Below, in pieces: positions 1-5,354 of a stretch of 7,631 nucleotides of DNA (its first letter is position 1; each line of letters begins with the position of its first letter). Position numbers and translations under genes: made by a program. Origin of the DNA: RGIG5579 sp045531235 (lineage in GTDB: Bacteria; Bacillota; Clostridia; Oscillospirales; SIG627); the NCBI GenBank assembly GCA_045531235.1, contig JAZSDQ010000067.1, positions 1 to 7,631 on the forward strand, read 5' to 3'. The notes beneath the pieces were generated by a model that saw only the letters and a program-made list of their open reading frames with translations, had not been told where the DNA came from and did not search any database.

Positions 1-66
1 TTTTACCAACGCAAGTTTTTCTGCTTTGCTATGGCTTCGGTTCTTTCCGCCTTTCGGCCGTCCCAT
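1..66 (-). CDS. Partial IS3-type transposase OrfA-like protein (N-terminus only)
   Basis: An ATG at 66-64 on the minus strand is preceded by AGGAGG at 80-75 with an 8-base spacer. It opens 22 codons that continue past the left edge of the window. The protein begins MGRPKGGKNR, a basic AT-hook-like start, followed by SHSKAEKLALVK. This opening is typical of helix-turn-helix OrfA proteins of IS3-family insertion sequences, where OrfA binds the element ends and a frameshift joins it to the OrfB integrase. Only the N-terminus is visible, so the family call rests on this signature plus context: a long palindrome just upstream and a broken neighbouring terminator. It could instead be a free-standing small DNA-binding regulator. 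The start and reading frame are well supported; the family call is moderate. Confidence 0.55.
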   Translation of the reverse strand, partial: MGRPKGGKNRSHSKAEKLALVK

Positions 67-87
67 CTCTTTTTCCTCCTATACAAA

Positions 88-124
88 AATGTTGGTAGAC
101 ACTTTTTTTGTGTCTACCAACATT
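88..124. repeat. Perfect 15-bp palindrome upstream of the OrfA-like gene
   Basis: AATGTTGGTAGACAC (88-102) and GTGTCTACCAACATT (110-124) are exact inverted copies around a seven-T loop. On the minus strand the second arm is followed by TTTTTG, so the transcript would form an intrinsic-terminator-like hairpin after the amidohydrolase gene and before the OrfA-like gene. The outer bases overlap a TATAAT box at 127-122, so it could also be an operator. A protective hairpin near an IS end, which stops outside transcription from entering the transposase gene, is a reasonable reading but is inferred. Confidence 0.8.
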
Positions 125-151
125 ATATCACTTCACCGAAAAGGGTGTCTT
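122..151 (-). promoter_or_regulatory. Possible promoter of the OrfA-like gene
   Basis: On the minus strand AAGACA (151-146) and TATAAT (127-122) are separated by 18 bases. Transcription would start inside or just before the 88-124 palindrome, leaving the hairpin in the 5' leader. The -10 box is consensus and the -35 is weak. The -35 falls in what looks like a leftover terminator arm of the neighbouring gene, so the promoter may have been created by the insertion. Confidence 0.4.
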
Positions 152-156
152 TTTTT
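134..156 (-). terminator. Truncated terminator of the amidohydrolase gene
   Basis: Right after the stop codon (165-163) the minus strand reads AAAAAAAGACACC, loop CTTTTC, GGTG. The sequence then diverges to AAGTGATA where a complete terminator would continue TC and a T-run. Other genes in this window have the same design (stop, A-tract, GC stem, T-tract), so this looks like a terminator that lost its 3' arm. On the plus strand the remnant still reads CACC, loop, GGTG, TCTTTTTTT, a weak 4-bp terminator. Confidence 0.45.
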
Positions 157-162
157 ATGTCT

Positions 163-1470
163 TTATTTCATCAGATCGTAGACGGTGGCGCAGAAGATTT
201 TGATGACTTTCGTAATATAGCTTTCATCAAAATTATAGGTACGGCCGTGGGCAACGCCTGTGATGGCACTGCGCACGCGAACGAAGGCTGCCTTGCCGCC
301 GTGGCTCTGTACGCGGTTGGACATATAGGAAAAGTCCTCGCTGCCGCCGAGCTTTAAAAGAAGATTGCTTGAAACCTTCATGCCCATACGCTCTGCGGCG
401 ATCTTCGCAACCTGTTCGCAAAGGTCGTTATCGCTGACGATGGATTCTGCGGCACCCATAATTTTGTATTCCATGGTGCAATCGTGCATTTCCGCGGCGC
501 TCTTCAGAACACGGAGGGCGTAATTGCTTACGTATTCATTGATCTCCGTGGTCTCGCCCCGAACTTCAATTTCCATAAAGGCTTCGTCGGCAATGACGTT
601 GCGGCCGCTTCCGGCAATGAGTTTGCCTACGTTGATACGGCTGGAGCCTGCGGCGTGGCGGGGAATGGCATACAAATTGGTGACAGCAGTTGCCGCAGCA
701 AGGAGCGCGTTTTTGCCTTTGTGAGGCGCTCCGCCTGCATGGGCAGCCAAGCCGTGGAAGGTAACGTCGTATTTAAAAGAGGCGAGAGAGCCGTAGGAAC
801 CGGGGGTAAGGTCGCTTTCTTCCTCATCCAGTCCCGTGGTGTGAGAGCCGAGCAGGAAGTCTACGTCATCCAAGTGTCCGTTTTCCACAATGGATTTTGC
901 GCCGCGAAGGCCTTCTTCACCGGGCTGGAAGATCAGCTTTACGGTACCGTGAAGCTGATCCTTCATTTGCATCAGAACTTTTGCAACACCAAGACCGGAA
1001 ACGGCGTGACCGTCGTGACCGCAAGCGTGCATGGAGCCGTGGTTGATGGAATGGAAGCCCTCTTTTGCAGGGAAGTGCTCAGGGTCGGAGGATTCAAATA
1101 CGCCCAGAGCGTCAATATCAAAGCGCATTGCCACCGTGGGGCCTTCGCCACAACGCAAAATTCCGATAACGCCCGTCATACCGCCGCGGGTCGCCTTCAC
1201 GAATTCTTCGTCGGCGCCTTGCTCTACGGCGCGCTCATACGCTTTTTCCAAAGCTTCCTCGGAGGGAACGCCCATGCGCTCGTCCTTCTTGCAAACAGCA
1301 TCTCCTACAAGAACTTCGTAGCCAAGCTGTGTAAGCTTTCTTGCAAGGATGGAGGAGGTGCGCATTTCAAACCAGCCGGTTTCCGCGTGTTTGTGGAAAT
1401 CTCTGCGCAAAGCGACAAGCTCGGGGGTGATGGCGTCAGCCTGTTCCTTGATCTTCTGATAAATATCCAT
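163..1470 (-). CDS. M20-family amidohydrolase, AbgA-like (p-aminobenzoyl-glutamate hydrolase subunit A type)
   Basis: A 435-residue cytoplasmic metal-dependent amidohydrolase. Recognisable M20D elements, in order: TVAMRFDIDAL at about 112-122, HACGHDGH at 148-155 with likely metal ligands C150 and H152, FQPGEEG with E185/E186 at 181-187, GSHTTG with H210, the lid region HAGGAPHKGKNAL around 244-256, GGSEDF at 375-380, and H408 near the C-terminus. The length and the long N-terminal insertion (about residues 55-95) match AbgA of E. coli, which with AbgB cleaves p-aminobenzoyl-glutamate to p-aminobenzoate and glutamate. No AbgB or AbgT partner lies in this window, so the substrate is uncertain; a broader N-acyl or amino-acid-conjugate hydrolase is possible. 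The start is supported by AAGAGG at 1483-1478, seven bases upstream of the ATG. The gene is transcribed alone, divergently from the DUF554 gene. Confidence 0.88.
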   Translation of the reverse strand: MDIYQKIKEQADAITPELVALRRDFHKHAETGWFEMRTSSILARKLTQLGYEVLVGDAVCKKDERMGVPSEEALEKAYERAVEQGADEEFVKATRGGMTGVIGILRCGEGPTVAMRFDIDALGVFESSDPEHFPAKEGFHSINHGSMHACGHDGHAVSGLGVAKVLMQMKDQLHGTVKLIFQPGEEGLRGAKSIVENGHLDDVDFLLGSHTTGLDEEESDLTPGSYGSLASFKYDVTFHGLAAHAGGAPHKGKNALLAAATAVTNLYAIPRHAAGSSRINVGKLIAGSGRNVIADEAFMEIEVRGETTEINEYVSNYALRVLKSAAEMHDCTMEYKIMGAAESIVSDNDLCEQVAKIAAERMGMKVSSNLLLKLGGSEDFSYMSNRVQSHGGKAAFVRVRSAITGVAHGRTYNFDESYITKVIKIFCATVYDLMK

Positions 1471-1512
1471 AATTTAACCTCTTGTTTTTTTGCAAAATTT
1501 TGTACTGACTTT

Positions 1513-1540
1513 ATTATAGCAACAGAATTTGGAAAAGCAA
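1513..1540 (-). promoter_or_regulatory. Promoter of the AbgA-like gene
   Basis: On the minus strand TTGCTT (1540-1535) and TATAAT (1518-1513) lie 16 bases apart, about 43 bases upstream of the ATG. The -10 is a perfect sigma-A box and the -35 a partial match. The leader is AT-rich with no evident riboswitch fold. Confidence 0.6.
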
Positions 1541-1609
1541 TAATTTTTCGTTATTTTTTTGGGCAAAGAGGCGAATTTTAAAAAAGAGAGGGAAAAGGGG
1601 GCATTGGAT

Positions 1610-1626
1610 CTTATCCGTCCGATAAG
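1610..1626. repeat. Short inverted repeat between the divergent promoters
   Basis: CTTATC, a five-base CGTCC spacer, and GATAAG form a small dyad between the two divergent promoters. It could be an operator half-site pair, but it is only 6 bp per arm and could be chance. No function is assigned. Confidence 0.3.
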
Positions 1627-1652
1627 AGGGGGAGGCCTCAGGCTTTTCGCGG

Positions 1653-1681
1653 TTGAAAAGGGCGAAGTTCTGTGATATAAT
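1653..1681 (+). promoter_or_regulatory. Promoter of the DUF554 gene
   Basis: TTGAAA (1653-1658), a 17-base spacer and TATAAT (1676-1681) make a near-consensus sigma-A promoter about 39 bases upstream of the ATG. It is the best promoter match in the window. Confidence 0.75.
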
Positions 1682-1720
1682 CGGAAAAGAAATTTTGTCA
1701 CGGCAGAGGAAAAGACGGAT

Positions 1721-2449
1721 ATGTACGGATTGGGAACGGTGATCAACGCCGCCGCCATTGTATTGGGCGGTATCTTCGGAATGTTTTTTGGAAAATTTAT
1801 CGGCGACCGCCATCGGGACAGCTTGGGGAAGGCTTGCGGCCTTGCGGTGACCTTTATCGGCGCGGCAGGAGCTTTTCAGGGAATGTTTTCCGTTAGCGAC
1901 GGGAAGATTCAATACGGCGGTGATTTTCTCATTATCGCTTCTCTTGCTTTGGGCGCTCTTTTGGGAGAGATCATCAATATTGAAGGCGCTTTTGAGCGCT
2001 TTGGCGGGTGGCTGAAAACAAAGACCCACAGCACGGGAGACGGCAATTTCACCCAGGGCTTTGTGACCGCTTCTTTTACGGTGTGTATCGGCGCGATGGC
2101 GATCGTAGGCTCTATCAACGACGGCTTGTACGGAGATATTACGGTGCTTGTGACCAAGGCCATTCTGGACTTTATCATTATTATGGTGATGGCGGCATCT
2201 CTGGGCAAGGGTACGCTCTTTTCCGCCATTCCCGTGGCAATTTTGCAGGGGAGTGTAACGGCGCTTGCCGTCCTCATTCAGCCCGTTATGACACAAAAAG
2301 CGTTGCTATATCTTTCCGTGGTGGGAAATATTCTTATTTTCTGCGTGGGAATCAACCTTGTTTTCGGCAAAAAGATCAAGGTGGCAAATTTACTTCCTGC
2401 CATTTTGTTTGCAATCGCTGCCGCTTTTTTGCCTTTTGATCTGATTTAG
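1721..2449 (+). CDS. DUF554 family membrane protein (YdfK/YqgA-like)
   Basis: A 242-residue integral membrane protein of the DUF554 family, whose function is not established; some annotations call it a possible transporter. About eight hydrophobic stretches are visible: residues 5-25, 38-56, 69-87, 112-131, 139-161, 166-187, 194-215 and 221-240. The family-typical N-terminus GLGTVINAAAIVLGGIFG and the central segment FTVCIGAMAIVGSINDGLYGD (roughly 119-139) are both present. The family's usual length is about 220-240, so the gene looks complete. The start has AGAGGA at 1705-1710 with a 10-base spacer and follows a strong promoter. No partner gene points to a substrate. A possible small ORF sits between this stop codon and the next terminator and could be co-transcribed. 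Confidence 0.9.
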   Translation: MYGLGTVINAAAIVLGGIFGMFFGKFIGDRHRDSLGKACGLAVTFIGAAGAFQGMFSVSDGKIQYGGDFLIIASLALGALLGEIINIEGAFERFGGWLKTKTHSTGDGNFTQGFVTASFTVCIGAMAIVGSINDGLYGDITVLVTKAILDFIIIMVMAASLGKGTLFSAIPVAILQGSVTALAVLIQPVMTQKALLYLSVVGNILIFCVGINLVFGKKIKVANLLPAILFAIAAAFLPFDLI

Positions 2450-2477
2450 AAAATTTTGGAGAAAAATATGCGTGTAT

Positions 2478-2612
2478 ATGCGATCCATGCTCCATCTCGT
2501 TTTGGGAACGGAGCTTGACAGAAAGCACCTCCTTTGCAATAATTGCGCCATTGCCGTTTTTGATTACCAAAAGGACGTCTGGCGCCTTCACAGCTGGATC
2601 AACCTTAACTAG
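2478..2612 (+). CDS. Possible small protein of 44 residues (uncertain)
   Basis: An open frame begins at ATG 2478 (in-frame alternatives are GTG 2472 and ATG 2487) and stops with TAG at 2610-2612, three bases before a terminator A-tract. The protein contains LLCNNC, a CxxC pair, and ends DVWRLHSWINLN. GGAGA at 2458-2462 lies 9 bases before the GTG. It is better spaced for an out-of-frame ATG at 2468 that would give only 16 codons. In favour: the terminator sits about 165 bases after the DUF554 stop, leaving room for a co-transcribed gene. Against: I do not recognise the protein, and the minus strand is also open here with sensible-looking codons (KAPDVLLVIKNGNG and following). It may be a decayed gene fragment on either strand. 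Confidence 0.25.
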   Translation: MRSMLHLVLGTELDRKHLLCNNCAIAVFDYQKDVWRLHSWINLN

Positions 2613-2614
2613 AT

Positions 2615-2642
2615 AAAAAAGCACCCGAGAGGGTGCTTTTTT
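2615..2642. terminator. Bidirectional intrinsic terminator
   Basis: AAAAAA, stem GCACCC (2621-2626), loop GAGA, stem GGGTGC (2631-2636), TTTTTT. It is symmetric and so works on both strands. It would end the DUF554 transcript on the plus strand and could stop read-through from the YbaK-like gene on the minus strand. Confidence 0.88.
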
Positions 2643-2644
2643 AG

Positions 2645-2759
2645 TGATGTATGCCTGCGGCAAATGATGTCGGCTTCGCCTAATGATGTATGCCCTAACG
2701 GGCAAGTGATGTGTTTTCCTTACGGAAAACGATAAGGAAGCCTTTCCGAGGGAAAGGCT
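2645..2759. repeat. Cluster of five short hairpins punctuated by TGATGT
   Basis: TGATGT occurs at 2645, 2665, 2684 and 2707. Each copy is followed within two bases by a compact palindrome: TGCC/GGCA (2652-2662), GGC/GCC with TTC loop (2672-2680), TGCCC/GGGCA (2691-2704) and GTTTTCC/GGAAAAC (2713-2730). A fifth hairpin, AGCCTTTCC/GGAAAGGCT (2739-2759), follows GATAAGGA. The arms differ in sequence between units while the spacer is constant, so structure rather than sequence appears to be conserved. There is no convincing gene in this 336-base gap other than the doubtful small ORF. It resembles dispersed intergenic palindromic elements; its spread in the genome cannot be seen here. Confidence 0.75.
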
Positions 2760-2765
2760 ATTTTT
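2739..2765 (+). terminator. Hairpin with weak T-tract at the end of the repeat cluster
   Basis: A nine-bp perfect stem, AGCCTTTCC and GGAAAGGCT, closes on a GAG loop and is followed on the plus strand by ATTTTTATATT. It could act as a plus-strand terminator. On the minus strand it lies 27 bases after the YbaK-like stop codon but lacks a T-tract there. It may simply be the last unit of the hairpin cluster. Confidence 0.45.
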
Positions 2766-2785
2766 ATATTCCTGTTTCCTATATT

Positions 2786-3262
2786 TTATACGGTTTCGGG
2801 GATCTTGCAAACGTCGATCCAGGAAAGGAAGTTGGAATGGGTTTCCAGTTCCTCAAGGGTTAATTCAATGGCGGAATTGTTGCTGCCGCAAGCAGGGAAC
2901 ACGGTGGTAAAGCGCTTTAATGATTCATCCAGATACACCTTGACGCCCTCTTTTACGGCAAAGGGACAAACGCCGCCTACGGCGTGACCGATTTTTTCCG
3001 TGACTTCCTCGGGGCTGAGCATTTTTGCTTTGGTGCCGAAAAAGGCTTTGTATTTTCCGTTGTCAATTTTCGTATCTCCCGCCGTCACGACGAGAACGGC
3101 TTCTTCTCCCACGGAAAAGGAGAGGGATTTTGCAATGCGGCAAGGCTCACAGCCAAGGGCTTCCGCTGCCAGAGCAACGGTAGCGCTGGAAACGGAAAAC
3201 TCCAGCACTCTCTCTTCCATCCCTGCAAGGCGAAAGTACTCTTTTACTTTTTGAATGGACAT
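2786..3262 (-). CDS. YbaK/EbsC-type aminoacyl-tRNA deacylase
   Basis: A 158-residue single-domain protein of the YbaK/ProX prolyl-tRNA editing superfamily. These cytoplasmic enzymes hydrolyse mischarged tRNAs in trans, for example Cys- or Ala-tRNA(Pro). Visible family features are CRIAKSL with the conserved lysine at K45, the strand VLVVTAGDTKID at 56-67, the signature GHAVGGVCPF at 92-101, and CGSNNSAIEL at 125-134 closing the substrate pocket. The length matches the family. The N-terminus (MSIQKVKEYF...) and the region around T28 resemble the EbsC-like branch. It is not fused to a ProRS. The start is supported by AAGAGG at 3275-3270, seven bases upstream. The exact tRNA substrate cannot be told from sequence; older annotations call such proteins Cys-tRNA(Pro) deacylase. 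It is transcribed alone, divergently from the phosphofructokinase gene. Confidence 0.9.
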   Translation of the reverse strand: MSIQKVKEYFRLAGMEERVLEFSVSSATVALAAEALGCEPCRIAKSLSFSVGEEAVLVVTAGDTKIDNGKYKAFFGTKAKMLSPEEVTEKIGHAVGGVCPFAVKEGVKVYLDESLKRFTTVFPACGSNNSAIELTLEELETHSNFLSWIDVCKIPETV

Positions 3263-3292
3263 AACAGATCCTCTTTTCTTGATTCTTTTTCC

Positions 3293-3321
3293 ATTGTATC
3301 ACGGTTCAGGGAAAAAGTCAT
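3293..3321 (-). promoter_or_regulatory. Promoter of the YbaK-like gene
   Basis: On the minus strand ATGACT (3321-3316), 17 bases, then TACAAT (3298-3293), about 30 bases upstream of the ATG. Both boxes match the sigma-A consensus moderately and the spacing is ideal. Confidence 0.6.
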
Positions 3322-3397
3322 TACAAAAACGAATCTTTATATAACGGAAAAGCATGAGAAATTTCAAACTTTTTTTCATTTTTTCTGTTTTGGGGAC

Positions 3398-3426
3398 TTT
3401 ACTTTGGGCGAAAAATGTATTAAAAT
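3398..3426 (+). promoter_or_regulatory. Promoter of the phosphofructokinase gene
   Basis: TTTACT (3398-3403), a 17-base spacer and TAAAAT (3421-3426). This gives a leader of about 30 bases containing AAGGAG at 3448-3453, nine bases before the ATG at 3463. The same TAAAAT box appears in the lipoprotein promoter. Confidence 0.6.
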
Positions 3427-3462
3427 GTCACTTGATTGTATAAAATGAAGGAGTTTTTGGCT

Positions 3463-5124
3463 ATGAAAATTTCACCTTTACAGAAAGCAAGATGCGCTTA
3501 TCAACCCAAGCTACCCGCAATGCTGAAAAACGGCATTGCTGAAATCTCAGTAAAAGAGGGAAATGAAACCCGAAGTGTTGCCGATCAGGATAAGATCCAA
3601 GCACTTTTTCCCAACACCTACGGTAAGAAGGAGATCGCCTTCCAACAAGGCAAAAATACCTCCGCTGCGAAAAAGCAGGTGGTAGGCGTGATCCTCTCCG
3701 GCGGTCAGGCGCCCGGCGGACACAACGTCATCTGCGGTCTTTACGATGCCCTGAAGGCTACCGATAAGGAAAACGTTCTTTACGGCTTCCAAGGCGGCCC
3801 CAGCGGTCTTCTGGAGGACAGCTTCGTTGAATTTGACGATGCGTTCATTGACGCGTACAGAAACACCGGTGGCTTTGATATCATCGGCTCCGGCAGAACC
3901 AAATTGGAGACCCGCGAGCAGTTTGCCGTTGTAGGCGAAGTTTGCAAGAAGCATGGAATTACCGCTCTTGTAATCATCGGCGGCGACGATTCCAATACCA
4001 ATGCAGCCGTACTTGCAGAGTATTTTGCAGCAGAAAACAGCGGAATTCAGGTTATCGGTTGCCCCAAGACCATTGACGGCGACTTGAAAAACGAAGACAT
4101 CGAATGCTCCTTCGGCTTTGATACCGCTACCAAGACCTACAGCGAGATCATCGGCAATATTGAAAGAGATGCCAAGAGCGCTATGAAATATTGGCATTTT
4201 GTTAAGGTGATGGGACGCAGCGCTTCCCACGTTGCTTTGGAGTGCGCACTTCAGACACAGCCCAACGTATGCCTCATTTCCGAGGAAGTTGCGGCAAAGA
4301 AAATGAGCCTTAGCCAGATCACCGATATTCTTGCGGATTCCGTAGCAAAGCGCGCCGCAAACGGTATGAATTACGGTGTTGCTCTCATTCCTGAGGGCGT
4401 TGTGGAATTTGTTCCCGAATTTTCCGTATTGATCCATGAGATCAACGAGCTTCTTGCAGGCAGCCGCGCCGATGCTTTCAATGCGCTTTCTTCCTGGGAA
4501 GAAAAATACGCCTTCATTCAGAAGGGCTTGACGAAAGAATCCATGGAAGTATTCGCCATTCTTCCTCAGGCCATTCAGCAGCAGCTCTTTTTGGAAAGAG
4601 ATCCCCACGGCAACGTGCAGGTATCTCTCATTGAATCCGAAAAGCTCTTCTCCGCTATGGTAAAAGAAAACCTTGCTGCCAGAAAGGCAAAGGGCGAATA
4701 CAACGGTAAATTCAGCCCCCTCCACCACTTCCTCGGCTACGAAGGAAGATGCGCATTCCCCTCGAACTTTGACTCCGATTACTGCTACTCCCTGGGCTAT
4801 AATGCTTTTATGCTCATTCAGTACGGCTACACCGGATACCTTTCCAAGATCTCCAATCTTTCCGCTCCTGCCGATCAGTGGATCGCAGGCGGTATGCCCA
4901 TCACCAAGATGATGAATATGGAAAGAAGACACGGCGAGGATAAGCCCGTGATTAAAAAAGCTCTGGTAGAGCTTGACGGCGCTCCCTTCAAATACTTTGA
5001 GGAGAGAAGACAGGAATGGAGTGAAAATTCCTTGTACGTATACCCCGGCGCCATTCAGTACTATGGCCCCACCGAGGTGTGCGACACCACCACCATCACT
5101 CTGGCACTGGAACAGCAGAAATAA
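3463..5124 (+). CDS. pfp: Diphosphate--fructose-6-phosphate 1-phosphotransferase (PPi-dependent PFK, long clade)
   Basis: A 553-residue cytoplasmic glycolytic enzyme that phosphorylates fructose 6-phosphate with pyrophosphate instead of ATP, a reversible and energy-saving step in many anaerobes. Visible motifs: the phosphate-binding loop SGGQAPGGHN at 79-88, GGDDS at 173-177, PKTIDGDLKN at 201-210 with catalytic D205, MGRSASH at 250-256, and GYEGRC at 425-430 for sugar-phosphate binding. Asp176 in GGDDS, where ATP-PFKs have Gly (GGDGS), is the known marker of pyrophosphate use. The length of about 550 places it in the long clade shared with plant PFP and with spirochaete and Bacteroides enzymes, rather than the 320-residue bacterial PfkA. 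I chose ATG 3463 over upstream in-frame TTG 3436 and ATG 3445 because AAGGAG at 3448-3453 is correctly spaced only for 3463. The gene is flanked by its own promoter and terminator. Confidence 0.95.
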   Translation: MKISPLQKARCAYQPKLPAMLKNGIAEISVKEGNETRSVADQDKIQALFPNTYGKKEIAFQQGKNTSAAKKQVVGVILSGGQAPGGHNVICGLYDALKATDKENVLYGFQGGPSGLLEDSFVEFDDAFIDAYRNTGGFDIIGSGRTKLETREQFAVVGEVCKKHGITALVIIGGDDSNTNAAVLAEYFAAENSGIQVIGCPKTIDGDLKNEDIECSFGFDTATKTYSEIIGNIERDAKSAMKYWHFVKVMGRSASHVALECALQTQPNVCLISEEVAAKKMSLSQITDILADSVAKRAANGMNYGVALIPEGVVEFVPEFSVLIHEINELLAGSRADAFNALSSWEEKYAFIQKGLTKESMEVFAILPQAIQQQLFLERDPHGNVQVSLIESEKLFSAMVKENLAARKAKGEYNGKFSPLHHFLGYEGRCAFPSNFDSDYCYSLGYNAFMLIQYGYTGYLSKISNLSAPADQWIAGGMPITKMMNMERRHGEDKPVIKKALVELDGAPFKYFEERRQEWSENSLYVYPGAIQYYGPTEVCDTTTITLALEQQK

Positions 5125-5125
5125 G

Positions 5126-5154
5126 AAAAAAGCACCCTTTTGGGTGCTTTTTTT
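5126..5154 (+). terminator. Intrinsic terminator after pfp
   Basis: Directly after the stop codon: an A-tract, stem AGCACCC (5131-5137), TTTT loop, GGGTGCT (5142-5148), then a T-run. The A- and T-tracts extend the stem, so it may also work on the minus strand. Confidence 0.92.
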
Positions 5155-5202
5155 ACAAAATAGAGAAAAGAAAAAGCCAAAAAAATTTTCAAGAAAAAGC
5201 TG

Positions 5203-5224
5203 CCTTTGTGATTTTGCACAAAGG
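5203..5224. repeat. 8-bp inverted repeat upstream of the lipoprotein promoter
   Basis: CCTTTGTG and CACAAAGG are exact inverted copies around ATTTTG. There is no T-tract on the plus strand, so a plus-strand terminator is unlikely. It lies about 45 bases upstream of the -35 box at 5270. It could be a regulator site for the SGNH genes; this is inference. Confidence 0.45.
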
Positions 5225-5251
5225 GAACGGACGGGCAATGTGTGCTTTGTA

Positions 5252-5298
5252 GATTTTTAAAAAAAACACTTGCTCTTTTATCTTTGTTATGTTAAAAT
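5252..5298 (+). promoter_or_regulatory. Promoter of the SGNH lipoprotein gene, with UP-like A/T tract
   Basis: TTGCTC (5270-5275), 17 bases, TAAAAT (5293-5298). Immediately upstream is a T5A8 tract (about 5254-5266) that resembles an UP element. The leader to the ATG at 5355 is about 50 bases and carries AAAAGGAG at 5339-5346 with an 8-base spacer. Confidence 0.6.
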
Positions 5299-5354
5299 AA
5301 CAGAAAGTGCACAAATGTGTCGCAAATGTAAATATTACAAAAGGAGTTAAGACA

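Noticed and set aside
31..357. 108-codon plus-strand frame at the left end
   Set aside because: It runs through the palindrome and into the antisense of the amidohydrolase C-terminus; no ribosome site and no family resemblance.
484..1581. 365-codon plus-strand frame opposite the AbgA-like gene
   Set aside because: Antisense shadow of a well-supported M20 amidohydrolase; no ribosome site, and it runs through the amidohydrolase promoter.
2645..2712. Possible CRISPR array, from regularly spaced TGATGT
   Set aside because: The repeat is only 6 bases, spacers are 13-17 bases and palindromic, and no cas genes are present.
2376..2810. Minus-strand 144-codon frame spanning the hairpin cluster
   Set aside because: It crosses a strong terminator and several palindromes and overlaps the ends of DUF554 and YbaK-like genes. 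A fragment around 2480-2606 looks protein-like and is reported only as part of the small-ORF uncertainty.
3547..5238. 563-codon open frame on the minus strand opposite pfp
   Set aside because: It mirrors the phosphofructokinase coding sequence, crosses its terminator and has no recognisable family. Sense-strand motifs are unambiguous.
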